From NCBI GenBank assembly GCA_973895155.1, contig OZ316893.1, positions 25,792,001 to 25,856,000 of the forward strand: a stretch of 64,000 nt of DNA. Direction: 5' to 3'. Numbering within the stretch: position 1 is the first letter of the stretch; every line of letters starts with the position of its first letter. The DNA comes from Marsupella aquatica. Its lineage: Eukaryota; Marchantiophyta. Both the position numbers and the translations under genes were made by a program. Positions 13,625-28,075 of the stretch are shown here, in pieces. The notes beneath the pieces are model-generated. The model was not told the DNA's origin. It made no database searches and was given only the letters and a program-made list of their open reading frames with translations.

Positions 13625-15479
13625 ATGTACAGAAAACCCCAGCGATCAGCAATCAACAAAATTTGATCCCATAACCCCGAATTCGAGCCACTAAACCACA
13701 AAACTGGTATTTCATCCACCCCATGCGTCCCTCCCACCCCAGAGGACACACAACCCATCAGTAAGATTCCCAAATTCGAACAAGTCGCTTACCCGTCGTA
13801 TCATTTGTACCATTCTCCATGTTCTCCCAATGGAAGAAAATGCTCCTCCCTCAAATTGGTGTGAGAAGTGGGGTCTGACCACACGCACAATGTAAGTCCA
13901 GTACTAAAATCAATGTCTTGAACGAGCACGACAAGCAGGATACACACAAGTGCCGATCGGTCCGACAGATTCCCAGAGGCAGACCCAATTGCAAGGCATA
14001 TCAAATATAGATAGACGCTAATCAGAACAAGAGAGTAACATCAAGAGTGCGGAGTTGATGTAGGAACTCCTAACCACGCAATGGCAATTAATTAAGATTG
14101 AGAAAGGGAAATCCTGAGAGCCTACACCACAGAAAAGTCGAGCAAAACCACCACAGACCAACCAAAGATGGCAACCTCTCCTTCCGTGACCTACAAAACC
14201 AGGAGATCCGGACGGAAGCCACGACAGAAACAACTACTGAAATGAAAGTATCATATCTCTCCCCCCTCTCTCTCTATCTCTCCCTCTCTCTATGACCCAC
14301 AACGAGATCCCCACAGAAAGAAAACCAGAGAGTGGTGGGGGCGGGCTGGGCTGGGCTGGGCTGGGCTGGGCTGTCGCAAGGCCCATGGGAAGTACAATGG
14401 CGACCCCAAAAATTCCCTTCCAGACACGGGAGGAACGAAAGCGACAGAGCGTCTTCCATCATCAACAAGACCTGCAGGTCAGCACAGGGTGGTGCTTACG
14501 GTGGTGCTTACGGTGGTGCTTACGGTGGTGCTACATACAGCACTGTAGATGCAGGGCAGGGACGGCCTAGCAGTAGATTAGCAGGATTCCAACAACAACA
14601 GCAATGATTTGAACGAAGGGATGGCTGTCCTCCTTTTGGTTGCTCCCGTGTTGATGCGGTGGGTCAAAGCCTCATTAAACTGGAAGCAAGTGCGTCACAT
14701 GACAAGACAAGCGGAGGGCTCGAGGAGGACAATTCTGACCCACAGCAGGCTCACAAACACCACGAGATGATAGAAACACAGAAATGGAATGGAAGGGAAT
14801 GGAAGGAACTGAAGAATGAAAGAGGGAGAACAAGCAGTCGTGTGACTTGTGAGAATTCTTATCGACTTTCAAGATGCGGATCCAAACGGGAGGAATGCTG
14901 TGGTGCACGTGTGAAGAAGAGGCTTGCCGTGTTGGCAACAACAACAGCCAACAACTGGTTACGAAAGGAACATAATTCCGTCCAATGATTCCAAATCAAA
15001 CATCATTAGCAGAGGGCATTCCTTTCTATTTCCCCCAGATTTCAGGCAGGCAGTAAGGCCTGTTAGTCAGACTCCCGTTACGCTTGCCTCTGGGCTTCCT
15101 TCATCAACGCATTTTGCTCTTGTCCTTTAGAATGCTTCTTGAAACATTCCCCATGAGACCTCTGACCTCTCTCTCTTGTGGAAACTGGAAATTGGTGGAA
15201 GAGACAATATTATTGAGTTCCCTGCGAATCAATAAAGGCCATCTTGAACGGCTTTCCCCAGATTTCAGGCGGGCATCTCTCCCTGCTTTTTGCTGGGTCC
15301 TTCCTTGATAAATGCAGGAGTGAGCAGTGGGTACTGAGTGGTGTTCAACTTTCCTCTGGCCAAGGACTTTCTCAACAGCAATGTCTTGTATGGGACTCTT
15401 TGATTCTGTCTCTATGTGAAGATTTGGAGGAAGTTCCATAGAGAGCATATTTTACATCCCCAGGGAATCAAGGGGACTT
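13625..15479. other. upstream region of the deaminase gene; simple-sequence tracts
   Basis: No gene recognised. It holds a CT-rich run (about 14255-14292), five tandem GGGCT/GGCTG units (about 14342-14372, G-rich enough to form a quadruplex) and four tandem copies of GGTGGTGCTTAC-like 12-mers (about 14490-14535). A diverged ~220-base duplication is suggested by the shared CCCCAGATTTCAGGC phrase at about 15033 and 15256. Confidence 0.45.
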
Positions 15480-15780
15480 GAAAGGTTCTGGGCCATGGGA
15501 ATCAATTAAGTATCCATATCGATGGTCTTTATAGGAGACTCTCTTTATTTCCCCCTTTTTTTTTAGAGGAAATCCAAGAAAAAGTTTCTGGGCCATGGGA
15601 ATTAATAGTAAGTTTCCATGTGGACTTTATAGGAGATTTTTTCCTTTTTTTAAGGAGAAATCCAAGAAACCCAACCAAAGGGAGGCAACAAAAGCCACTT
15701 CTAATATTTGAACCCATGACCTATGAGTCCTTACTCAAGTGAGTTACCACTCAGCCATGCCTGTCTCCACAACAAGTGAC
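15480..15780 (-). mobile_element. possible tRNA-derived SINE remnant with adjoining tandem duplication
   Basis: On the minus strand 15758-15748 reads TGGCTGAGTGG, a good RNA polymerase III A box, and 15715-15706 reads GGGTTCAAAT, a B-box-like sequence, spaced 32 bases apart as in a tRNA. The body does not fold as an obvious intact tRNA. Next to it, 15485-15670 holds two ~110-base copies of a segment with GGGCCATGGGAATYAAT and TTTATAGGAGA. SINE origin is inference from the two boxes. Confidence 0.35.
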
Positions 15781-18700
15781 TCTTGTCACATAAGAGCATC
15801 AGCACTCGTGCCCTACATCCTGCTGAGGGTTGTTTTATCCAGGCTTGAAGCATATTTTGACTTGCACTAGTGGTAGGCATCATCGAGGTTTTTCTGGGCA
15901 GATGCATACAAGCTTCCATGCAATATATAACACCTAATATATCATTTTGGTTTTTAGTTTATTGTCATTGTTATGAGGTCTAACGCACCCTTAGTTTACC
16001 CAGTTATATCATACCGGTAGAAATGTGAGTATATTATTTTTATTTTCTATTAGGATGTAGTACTTTTACTCTTTATTAGAATCATCATGGATTTAAATGG
16101 AGGCTCAAATGATTTGTATGTTTCATTTTCTCTAGCGATTATTTGAATAATTGTCGTACAAGCTCAGTTGTAGACACATACTAATCTTCAGATATGGAGA
16201 AGATTTCAATATCATATTAGCATCATCAAAACCATTTGTGATACTCATCATTATATTAATTAGAATTATTATTTTAATCATCATCTACTATTTAGTGTCA
16301 TGCATGGTTAACTTCATAAAATCAAACATGTTTTTTTCACAAATCATAGTCACCCAAACATTGGGAGTTTGCATTGTTGTTAACTCATAATTGAAGATGA
16401 TTGTTAGTTATAGTAGGTGCAAACATGTTTCATGATCAAAAACCCTTACAAGAATTCCAAAATAGTTTTTGAGCTGAGAACAAAGGAGTGTATTAGTGAG
16501 TTGCTTCATTACTATGAAATCTCGGCTCTCAACTTTTCTTTGGAGTGGCATTTGCATCCCTAGGTCATCCTCATAGGCTTTGCTTGTTGGTCTTCCTTGG
16601 GTTTTTCAAAATTTATGCGAAAGAACATTAGGTTTGTTTAAATCCAATTTTGAGACTTAGAAGAAAATATAGGATTTAAAACAAATTTAAAATACATTCC
16701 AAGAATATTTCAAATCAAAAAGTGTAAAAAATTCAAAACTTTTTTTCTTAAGTTTTGGGTGTATGAAGCCTATACATGTTGCAGGTGATGGGGATCACCA
16801 TGTAGTGAGACCCCCAAGATAATACTTATATAGTCCTATATTATACACACTTTGATCAATTTTTTAAATACCTTGTTGAATATTAGAAAATAACATTTTT
16901 CCAAACTAGACTTTAAAATGCATTTAGTATAAAATTTTGGTTATAAGTAGTAGACCAACAAGATTAAAAACTCTTCATTTGTTTTGCCCTTAATTCTAAT
17001 AGTTCAACGAATGATTTCCTAGGAGGTTCAATCTTCTCATTAATTTATTTAGCCCAACACTTAGGATGGATATGTAAAGTGCTTGATCAACCCTTTTCAT
17101 TGATTTGTTATATAATTCTTCCACATCTGCAGAATCAAAGAAAATCTTGATGAAATTCCATAGATATGTGTGTTTATTTGTTAGAATGATTTCAATCACT
17201 TTTAAAATGAAATAGGATAATTCAAATTTGTCTCAAACTTGCTTAGTGATAAAAAAAATTGGCTTCACTCTTTCTCAAAGTTGGATCACTATCATCCACA
17301 TCTCATACAACTTGAAATTAGCCTTAACTATCTGCTGCAAGTGTGACCAGTATAGGCAATGTTAAATTGTTTAGGGAGTATCATCATTATTCAAATCAAG
17401 TAACAATATGTTTTCCTCATTTTCTCAATTGGTAGCTCAACTTCAGTCTCTTGCTTTCTTCAAGAACTCCTTCATGATCTTTCTTAGTTGTTTTTCTCTT
17501 GCAAGGAGAGAGATTTTTTTTTCTTCACTTGAACTTGTTTATTTCTTGTTATTTGCCTTTTATTTAGCTTTTTCTCAATTTTTCCTGTGCTCATCTATAG
17601 CTACTGTAGACATGCGACAACACTTGTGCCAATTTTTTGCTATTTGACTTAACATGATGACAATGAATTTATCAATCCACGTTGTTGGTCTTCTGAAACA
17701 TGAAACTTTTAAAAAGTTTTGTTTAACTCCAACAAAATACCTCCTTTAGTTTTTTCTACCCTGGTGATCAATTTATTATAAACAATCATAACATCTAATA
17801 GTGAAATGTGTAAACATAAATATAAGAGATTAAGTAGTCAAGCAGTTTACAACAAAATGTTAATCTCAAACAATCAAATAAATTTATCAATCCCAACAAG
17901 ATTTTTTAATCCCACAAATAGTTCCAAGCTCATTGTAGTTGATCATACCCTCCACACACGATGGCACATGATATGCATTGAGATTACAAACTTAAATGTT
18001 GTTAACCACTAGATTGATAGATGCATCACAATATATATGGGGTTTAGGATATAATTGTATTCAAACTCTTTTGTAAAGAACTTTCAAAATTTTAAGATTT
18101 GGACGATGCCCTCATGGGAATGTCCATGTACTGGTAGTTATAAAACAATTCTAAGGGTTTTTTCATCAAACATTGTTTGAACACAAACTTTTTTGTATTG
18201 GGACAAAGGACTAAAAAATGGGGGATACCTTATTATAGTTATAGATTACATGACAAAATAAATATTGATTATTTGATACTTTCAGTGTTGAATAGTAATT
18301 AACTTTGGTTTTAGATGTAATGAAACATATAAGGTTCAAACAAGAAAATAACATGATACCCTAAACCCTGAATTGTGTGGTATTGAGAAAGTACAATAAA
18401 AAAATGACCAAACTATATTTATTTTGTAATGATCTTAACGTGGCTGCTGCACCAAAGTGGAGTGACAGTGATCCCACACATCTTCTTAGATTGATACATG
18501 AATCTGTTTGCACAAAGGGAATCATGTGAGGGAAGAATATGGTCCTTGAGCTATTTAAAGATGCATCAAAATCTGAATATTCTGGAAACTGTAAATAAGC
18601 CAGAACGTTGTGAATGATACAATCAATCAGGTTAAGCAAAAAGTCTACCATAAATCTAGCCTGAGCTTGCATTCAAGATCCATCTTTGTGTGTCGCTCTT

Positions 18701-20103
18701 CCATGTTGCAGTCTTCGTCCATGATCCATGTGTTATTTTTAGATTGCAATAGACACATTTCCTTCGCTAATCCTTAGAAGAGGTATGTTCACAGCTTCTT
18801 TGTTTGTCTCAAAGAAATTGTACTAAATTCCCTTAATTTCATACCAACCAACAATTGGATGAGTTATCCCACCAGATTAGCGTGGAGCAACAAATCTCCA
18901 CACTTGCTCTGAGCAACACATTCAAATTAGGCCAGTGATGCTATTTGTTTCCTTGTATCTTGAAAGTCTCATTGATTCTTGATGTGTAAGATGTGTTCAC
19001 ATTATATCAACATAATCAATCAATGATTCCAAAGATTTTCAATTGTACAACCAAATTTCTTTATTGGTGTTTGTAGGTGTTTAGACTTTACATAAACAAT
19101 TCAATAAAATGTAATTTAAAGCTTGCCATATTAGAAAAAATAAAGATCATCCAACCTGTCCAAATATCTGGCCAATTTGTGATATATAGCAAAACCAAAT
19201 GATACCTTTTTGGTTCAAAACTCCATGAATTATTAGTGCATTGGGGTTGAAGGTCTGAAAGTTGTAGCACCAAATGTTTGAGTCACAATCACACTCCAAT
19301 GGAACCAGCTCAAAGTGAGCAGTTGTGTAACTAGCAAATTTGGCTGCCAACACCAACCACTAGTAGAAAACGGGCCCATTTTAGACTGCCCTATAAAACA
19401 ACTATATGACACCGTTTACAACATAGGACTAAGTTGTAACCTAACTGACCTAACCTTGGCCATGTCACATTCAGGACCTCCCTTCGCGGTGACATAGATT
19501 AACAAGAGCAGTTACCATCAACCGAGAAGATTTTCTGTTTCGATTCAAAGATGTAAGGGCATGGTGACGAGATCCTGCCAAGGAAGTCACTAATGTCCCA
19601 TATTTTTCCCCAATTGGGGTCACGTCTTTCAGTATGGTTTTGTCATGTATGAACTCTTCTCAAGCAATGGAGTAGCTTTCCAATGGGGAAAGTAACAAGA
19701 CTGTACAAAGTAGTTCCTGTACCAATACTACTTTCTTCAGCATCTCTGAAAAAGCAATTGTAAGGCCAAACACTCACTTTTGTCTATAATAACCACTCCC
19801 ACGTTCAGAAGAATAAAGACACTTTCAAACAACAAAGTAAGACTTCGAAGTAAAGACTATATATGTGGGTGTCCGTTGGGAAACAAACGATTATCCAGAG
19901 AGCGATGCTGTGCACATTCTGACATTCTGAGCAGTATATGGAGATAGTACCAATCAAACATCATGGATAAATGGAGAATCGCAACACGTTGACGTTGCTT
20001 TTATTTGATCAATGTTGAAAAATGAGCTTCCAACGTTAACTTCCCTATAAAGGAACAGGTTGGCCATGCAAAATAAATTGACTGGGAGGCCTTGCTGCCA
20101 TCA
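15781..20103. other. AT-rich intergenic region, probably old repeats
   Basis: No intact gene. Much of 15950-19300 is strongly AT-rich with short ORFs. The minus-strand ORF at 17199-16996 looks mildly coding but matches no family I recognise. A fragment at 18434-18599 is listed separately. The stretch 19300-20103 is downstream of the minus-strand DDI1 gene and could include its 3' UTR. Confidence 0.4.
18434..18599 (+). pseudogene. possible MYB/SANT-like fragment of a transposon gene
   Basis: One plus-strand frame reads KWSDSDPTHLLRLIHES, then a TGA, then GKNMVLELFKDASKSEY, then TAA. The Trp followed by leucine-rich helices resembles the MYB/SANT-like domains found in plant PIF/Harbinger elements. 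This is a weak call: only ~55 codons and an internal stop. Confidence 0.22.
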
Positions 20104-23100
20104 TCAGCCTCCAAACAAATAACTGGCTGCTTGATCCTCATTCCCACCAAAAAGAGTTAGAGCCTGAGTAACAGCCTCCCTGTCGAATCCCAGCTCCATA
20201 AGCCTCAACACCTTGGGTTCTAACTCGGGCGTGACCTGGATCCCAAGACATCCAAGAACAACTCCACGTCAATTTGTTGCCAGCTTGAGAAGTGGCTTAC
20301 TCAACTTGAGATTATGACATTCTATTTCATTGCTCGGACTGCTTTAGTGACGATTGCCTGACATTAGAAATAGTTATTAGGAAAGCAATTCAGAGTTATT
20401 AACTTTGGCAGTTAATATAGTTTCGAAGAAGGAATGCACTACAGCTTTAACGGACATCTGCGAGTGCTGAACTGTTGGCTTTCTTATCAGTCTTTCTTTG
20501 GATTATACAAATATGATATACCTTCATAGGGAGCTGGTACTCATCCATTTGGGAGAATCATTAAAATTAGCCAGCCTCCATCGCACTAACTCTCTATTCT
20601 CACTGTTCAGGGGCTCTAAGATACGTGAAACCAGTCCCCAGCACACAACGTCAAGGTTAGAGTTTTCAATCACTTCAGGTAACTACCGGACCAAGCAGTT
20701 TGTTTTACACTGCTACAGAGAGAATGAGGAATGCCATGTAATTTTCTTTCCAGCCCAATCTAGAACATCTTTTTGAAATTATGTTAGCATAGAGGGCCAG
20801 GAGAAGAACGTCGGTGAGTCTAGAGACCGCTGCAATTCAATTTTGCAGCAGGCCCTTACAACATTTGATTTGACATGAAATCAATCACTCACATAACCTC
20901 TTCTACGTTATCGTAGTGTCAATCACAATTTGTTATCATCAATTAGTGATGTGACGAACTTTACGGGCGCCAAGCAAAGGTCCTAGCCGTACCTGAGGAC
21001 TCCTAGATCTCTTTTTGGCATCCTGCACTGACTGTGAAGAACCTCCTGCAACACATTCGCCGCGGATTAGAGCTTAGAGAGGGGCTTTCAGGCAAACAAT
21101 GTTTTTTTCACAAATAACTTCTCTTCCAACCATCAATCCTTCTGGTGCTAAAATTTTTTCTGAATGTTCATATAACGCCCCTCACAAAGTCGTGCTTGCA
21201 ACCATTCTCTGGTCTACGCGATGGACTTGAGAAATCCTATGCATCGCCCATCAGAAATGAATCATTGTTTAGGCTTTGAAGACGACCTTAATCAAACAGC
21301 CCTTGTAATCTTAACAATGTTTAGTGATGAGCGGTTCGAGTTTACTAGAAGTCACAGCTCATGTGATGCAACCACAACTCTAGTATACTAATCTACAGAT
21401 GCCCATTTTGAGCATTCAAGTAGCAGTGTTTGCAAAAAAGAGAATTACCAACTAAACCCGGGGCATGCACTGGAGCTGGAGGATGCACAGGCACTTCCCT
21501 GACACTGCCACCTGACTGCTGCTCAAACAACAGAAAAATTTAGATTCCAACAATTTCTCAAGCCATTTCTATATTCTTCTGTGAGAGGTAATGGTGTCAG
21601 GAACTCTTTACTAGTCTAAAAAAAAAAGAAAAAATGGCTGAAAACCAAATATAAGCCAACTACAAAACTATCCAGGTCACTAAAGAATTAAGGGTACAGC
21701 CATATTTTTTGGACCTGAAAAGCAAACCGGGAATACTTTGTCGTCAAAAAAGAAATAAGTTGAACAAGGACGACAACACATACATTCACAGAGAAGGCAG
21801 GACACCGGTCATCAAATTGATTCTGACTAGGTGTGCTAAATTAAATTTGGAGTACATGGGATTGTAAGTTGAGAAGCTTACAGTTGGGGGTGCCTGTTCA
21901 GCATTATCACCACCAAGATGGTGCGCGGGCAGATCCTTTTCTGTAAAACCAATCCGTGCATTGATTGACAAAACAACAAAGCATTCAATAAACAATAAGG
22001 ATCATCAACTTCATCTAGTGTGCAGTCACCTTACTTCAAACACGAGGGTGTCCAGGGTCCAGGAGGCAAATAAAAGATTCGGGATGTCTCTATAATTTCC
22101 AAGCATTCACGCTGTTACTTTCTACCCAACCTCCAGAGAGATGCAAACCTTGCAAGAAAGGTACAGATATTTCTCCTCCTCCAACTCGTAGCACGTTGTC
22201 GTTTAGGTCGATGGAACACTGCAACCCCAAGATCTTCAGCAGTCAGCTTTTTCGGTTTCAGACTGCTTGTCTGGAAGTATCAGCTACTTGCCAGAAAACT
22301 ATTGACTGAACTAAAAGGGAATAGCGACAGTAAACTTACAGAGGAGCAGTTTGTAAAATTAAATGTCACCTGACCCTGCTACTAACACTTTGACTCAGAG
22401 ACTCTCCTCAGTAAAGAACGTACCGGTATCCCTCTCAGTGTTGTGCGTGCGAGTTCTTAAAATAAAAGGAATCCAAATTCAAGAGCCAATATCACACCTG
22501 GTGTTTGCGGAGCATATCCAGGCCGAATATGAATTCCAGATCAGGTTGGTCAAGTACTGTAAACGAGCATGGGTAGTAGTTTTTGCCAATCTGACAAAAA
22601 GAACACGATATGTCATTGACTAGAAAGAAGCTTGCTCACCGCAAGTAACTTGAACCTGTCAAAGCTGCTGCTTTCTTTAAAGCCTAAAGAACTGAGATAG
22701 CCCATCCTCAGGACATGCAACTCAGGCGAAAAGCCCGCCATCGTCCACGCTGTCAAGGAGTAGTTTTGTGTACAGAACATATGTTCAGCAGCAACAGTTC
22801 CGAACTTCTAGGGGATCTATGACAGAATAGTTCTGACGTTTAGAGACCCAAAATATTCCAACAATTTGAAACAGCAACGCCACGTTGGTAAATCGTATGA
22901 TCACCTTAAGAGGTGCGACATGAATTCGGCCCACTATTTCCGACTGTCCAACTCCTCTTGCAATTCCCACATACCGGCGATCAAGCAAGCGCAACAATCT
23001 GGCCACATCGATTTGAGCAAACCAACAGTAAATAGCACAATCCTATAGAATACCGCCAAATTATTAGTATCAGTAGAAATAGGAGGTTTGATTGTTGCAA

Positions 23101-26100
23101 GACTACAAGGCTATATATGTTGAACCCACGAGACAGCTCACCCACAACGTTCCGCGCAGTCCTTTGAAATAATAGTAGTCTGGGCACCACTGTCAACAAA
23201 TGCCTGCACATGAAATTTTAGGGTAAGGCATGCTAATGGCCATCAAACATTTCGCCGGAACGTGACAAAGCCATGTGGAGCCGATGGAACAAGAAATTGA
23301 TTACTTCTCGTCCAGAAAATAGTCCATACATTGATATTTCTTTCTAGTGCCAGAAACCGGCAAGTCTAATCAAGATTCAGAACGAGATCCCGTCACCATT
23401 CTACTTGGATTTTTCTTCTGCAAGCGAGTACAAGTACGGTGAATACAAGAGTTTATTTTATTCGACACCAGATTCAAGACATCTAAATCCAATAGGGTCT
23501 TCCAACCTTGAGTGGGACGCTGTTGACCTCCATATCCACGTAAAGCATGATCTGCAAGACAGACTCATAAATACGGTCATGTACGGCAAGACAGAGTCCA
23601 AACAGAAGACAGATCTACTTAGCTTACTAAAGTCGTTTCCAAGACAGTTCTTATTCTTTAAGGTTTCCTTTCATCATTAAACCTGGTCAAGCCTTTGATT
23701 GACAGTGTCCAGTCTTCTCGTTCAACTACAAATTTGGTTCTAAAATAGATTTCACATGTAAGAGAAAAGGCGACTGAAGGCAGCCAGTATCAACACAGCC
23801 TTCAATTTGTTCTCACCACTCGTGCAAAGGCCTCGGGATTGTACTCCACAGCAGCCTCCCAATTTTCATCAACATTTTTCTGCAAATTTGGCCCACAGCA
23901 GCAATTTTCGAATCAGTTTGACTTCTCGCATAACGAGATATTAGGCAGGAATGTTCCCAGAACTCCATCAGGAGTCGGTCACTGATTGTCTTCTGTAACA
24001 CGAAATCACTATGACAATAACGCAGGTAGCCGATGGGTTCCCAGGATCCAACCTGTCTTATTGACTCCTCAATTCTCCTTTGAGCGTCTACATCAAATGG
24101 GTCAGCATTAAACAATTCCTACAAAATTGTCAGAATAACCACTGTCAGCCAAACAGCTAAGACTCCTTTACAGAGGATATGGAAATGCAATTGATATCTG
24201 TGTTATATCTCAGCTATAATTATGCTTTTTCTAGGTTTCTCCATAGGAGCATAGCAAGGAGAGAGATCCAGGCGCCTCCATCTGCCACCCAGCCCTCCGT
24301 TGACTGACTTTTCACCCATTTGAAAGTGCATGATAAAAGGGAGCAAATCATTATTGAGAACCACAACAGTGCAGAAATACAGGCGCTCTCTAAAGGATGT
24401 CGTTTTCGATCACCGACCAGTTCACGTTGTTGGCGCTGCTGCAATTCCACCCTAATGCCATGCTGCTTCCTTAACTCTCTTTGCAAATTCTCAAGATCAT
24501 CCCCAAGTACTGCCTGTGCAACTCCCGGATTCCTCTGCACACAGTCGAAAGAAGAGTCACCATCCGTTGCTCAAAGCTCCATCCGTTTGTAATACAGTAT
24601 ATGATCCTAACCCTCCAACGAGCAACGAAGATGTAATGGTTTTCCTTCTGTTCGAATTTGACCTTTATCTTAGATAGAATAGGTATACCGCCCGAAAAGA
24701 TAAATGAATACCCAAATTTGAAGCGAGGAATCCATGGCAACATGCGGAGCAGTTCACCTCTTGTAACTGCCTGATTATATTCGGATCACTGCGCAAATGT
24801 CTTTGGAAGGCACGTGGATTTACTGCAGAACCATCTGGGTTCATAGCTAAGTCACTTGGGGCTGGACCCGCTGCAACAGGTCCACTGAATCACAAGTGGC
24901 ATGAAATCGATCAACCCCATAGTAGTCACATATACAAACAAACAGCGTGCAGTTGACCTGAAAGATAGGACGTGTCTAGGCCGGATCATCGAACAATATG
25001 AATCGTAGAGACGTTTGGTAATGGATTAAACTACTGCATCATGTTTGCAACCAAGGAGGAGCATATTGGAAACAATGCCAGTCAAGAGTAATAGATCATA
25101 GCATCTGTGAACCTTGGAGGTGCAGAAACGAGCATCAAGAGATCGTTCTCCACTACTCCTGCAGCATTGAGCCGCCCATTATTAGGAATCTCCTTCCCAT
25201 CATACAATATCTGTTGCTGACTAAGGGGTATACTGGTCTGCGCAAACAATATTTAAACGAGTCTTAGATTGAACTAGGATGAAACAGACTTGTGCTTTAA
25301 CGCAGGTAGGTGATTTGCGAGCTTAATATGAAGCCAAAAGATGTTTCATAGACTCGGACTGTAGGTCAACCCCATCTATTCCTCCTTGCCGAATTAGCTG
25401 TAAAGCTTCATTGGATTTTGAATTCACAGAAGAATAGATAGAATCGAAGACAAATGTGTGTATCTGCACATACGTGTCTTCATCTCGAGCCACGAACGGC
25501 AGTAAGGGATGATAGAAATTCAAATGCAAATGACGCCGAGAGAAACATACCTCCACTTCAAGTATTGCCTTGAGATTCTCCACCTGCTCAAAGAACAAGC
25601 GTTAGGAAAAAGGTCGAAAAACTTAAAAAATCTAACTGCAAACGCGTTGTACATTGTGTTAACCATTTATTAGTAAGTCACCCAATGGCGTAAGATGACT
25701 CTGAAGACATAACCAGTCACTCGACACGATTTTCACCATTTTGACTGTTGAGACAGGTACAGTGAACCTAAGGCGACTAGGAGCTTGACAAATAGACATG
25801 TATCAGTAGAAAGGCACGAGAATCTCATGGTTTTAGTTATAAGCTCATAAGTCAACGCAAACATGCCAAATTACACAGCCCGAAGCAATTCAAACCTTTC
25901 CCATAATGTAAACATTATTATACTGGTCTTAAACAGGCTTGCACAGTGCATCGTGTGTAGCGTGAGCTGGCAGGCATGCCGGCCGAGCAGAAACCTTTCG
26001 CTTTAGTAACCTCGAATTCACTTCAGAAACCTAACCCTAATCAGAGACACTTTCACAGCCCCAAACTACGTCTGCGCTGTACTCTAACTACAAAACTAAA

Positions 26101-26619
26101 TGAGATAAACGGAAGAGCCAATTCTTAGAGATAACAGCTAAAATTTCTCTTTACAACCCCCTTCATCTCCTCTGGCGTGATAAGAAGTTTAGAGATGCTG
26201 ATGACAAATAGAAGAACTAGAGCATACAAATGGGACAATGACATTAGCCTCTCAATCAGCAATACAATACAGCGTTTCTGTTTTTCAATAATGCGTTTTC
26301 ATGCGCTGAACACATTCTCATTAGCTATAGCGAAAGCAATTATCTTTTCCATTCCAATTAACACGCTACCAAAATGACCGTCTGACCAACATCACAAAAG
26401 GAAGGGGAGGGATATAATATACGGCATCAATTTTCTTTGAGAAATAGGAAGTTAACCTTCCCAGTCGAACGGATCACATCACAAATAATATAGCCCCAGG
26501 AAACCACGAACTTCAACTTGACAACATAGCAGGGGGGGGGGGCGACACTATACCAGCTCATCCGGCTCCACGTCCAAAGACACAATTTGCTCATCTGCCG
26601 TCAACACGGACACCTTCAT
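20104..26619 (-). CDS. DDI1: DDI1, ubiquitin shuttle with retropepsin-like domain
   Basis: Sixteen exons on the minus strand join in frame with GT-AG borders: 26619-26554, 25583-25551, 25237-25113, 24884-24758, 24534-24418, 24118-24053, 23879-23817, 23551-23507, 23203-23142, 22998-22905, 22590-22498, 22218-22149, 21940-21882, 21515-21458, 21045-20993, 20235-20104 (420 aa; plant DDI1 is ~410). Domains in order: ubiquitin-like, 1-75 (MKVSVLTADEQ, ILYDGKEI); helical region ~100-195 (NPRAFQRHLRSDPNIIRQL, NPEAFARV); retropepsin-like ~200-325 with catalytic Asp218 in AFVDSGAQTTIIS; a low-complexity Gly/Pro/Ser linker; UBA ~380-417 (RLMELGFDREAVTQAL, NEDQAASYLFGG). DDI1 carries ubiquitylated proteins to the proteasome and in other eukaryotes cuts heavily ubiquitylated substrates; it acts in cytosol and nucleus. 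All key residues look intact. A G homopolymer lies in intron 1 near 26531-26541. Exon 14's 5' border could slide by one CAG. Confidence 0.95.
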
Positions 26620-27400
26620 CCTCGCTCTCTTGCTGCGGCTCTGCGTCCTGCTCCTCCTTCCCCGGAATTGTCCACTCTCTGACCTCCTCGCCCTCTCCTT
26701 CAATTGGTTTGCCTCACAGCTACCACAACACTACGAAATAAAATGTCTTTTCCTCTCGAATTGGTGAACTCTCACTCCATTAGACTCGACAGGACGGCAG
26801 CATTTGCAAATCTAATAAAAAAAACTGATGAGAAACAGGGGTGTGCAAAGGATCCCCACGAAGAACTGGACGTTACCTTTCACCACACGCAGTACAGCTT
26901 ACGACAACGAAATCCAATATCTTCCGCTCTCAATTGCTGCACTCTCAATCCGTCAGCACGCACCGGACCGAAGCATTCACAAATTGCATCGAAAACTCAT
27001 GACCACTGATGACAAAACGGATGTAAACAGAGGATTGCAACGAAGAACTAGACCTCTGGACCTTACTCTTGACTACACACGCATTACACGTGAGGCCACG
27101 CGGCCTGTAAGGTAAATAATCCTTACCACAGAAACGAAAACGTGGGTGGCATCGTTGAATCTGAGTCGTCGAGGGCTTTATTTTTACGGTCTAGATTTTT
27201 TCGGTAACTTGCAGACGGTAAAGGTTAGTAAGGATCACGCCACAGTAACTTGCTCGACTACAGTAGTGTACTTACGTAGGCGGCAGGAAAGTCAAACGAA
27301 GTTAACTGTCGTCGGCCCTTTAGCGCCAATCGAAATGGGGTACTGTACCTATTTGGACAGACCAGTCCGAAGATGCTTCCTCCGGTCCTCCGGTCCTCCC
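26620..27400. other. upstream region of DDI1
   Basis: No gene recognised. It should hold the DDI1 promoter and 5' UTR; short plus-strand ORFs at 26704-27115 have no domain or splice support. Confidence 0.4.
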
Positions 27401-27409
27401 TTCAATCCC

Positions 27410-28075
27410 TTCGCGACAAAGGCACAATCAGTCCCTTGGCGACAAAGGCACACCCCCACTCCCAGCCCAACGCCGGCTAGAGGAGGTTAGAGAGCTGTTT
27501 CCATGACAATTGCCTACCGCTGTGTGCCTGTGTTGTCATGCCCATCATAGGGGGTGCCAATGGAGTCCGGTAATTTCCATATCAAAATGTGACAACATAC
27601 CCATGTCATTCCTATAAATTCAATTTTTTTTCTTTAAATCAATGAAAGTTATTTATCGCACACCAAATATTGTCACATTTTGATGTGCAATTATTGTAAT
27701 TGGTCCCCATTCTGGTGAGGTAGATTGTACAAATATGGCAATTCCAAGAATGTTGTTTGATGGTACTACGCTCGGGACTACCCTTACTCCATTTGTAGAT
27801 AAAGGCATGCCCCAAGTCCCCAACCCAATGCCAGTTAGTGGGGTGAGAGACCTGTTTCCATGACAATTGCCAGCCCCTGTGTTGTCACACCCACAATAGG
27901 GGGTGGCAATGCTGGTGAGGTAGATTGAACAAAGACGACAATTCCGAAAATGCTATTGGATGGTACTCCCTGTAGTCCCTAGTCAATAAAGGCACCCCCA
28001 AGTCCCCAAACCAATGCCAGCTTGTGGGGGTGAGAGGGTTGTTTCCATGCCAAATGCCAACCCCTATCTAACCAC
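27410..28075. repeat. three diverged copies of a ~190-base repeat
   Basis: Phrases recur in the same order near 27420-27545, 27790-27895 and 27985-28065: AAAGGCA...CCCAA, AACCAATGCCAG-like, GTTTCCATGACAATTGCC and CCCACAATAGGGGGTG-like. Copies two and three are also joined by GGTGAGGTAGATTG (27713 and 27914) and TGGATGGTACT-like text. No terminal inverted repeats are seen. Confidence 0.55.

Noticed and set aside
14342-14372. G-rich tandem GGGCT tract as a telomere-like sequence
   Set aside because: The unit does not match the plant telomere repeat and the run is only about 30 bases.
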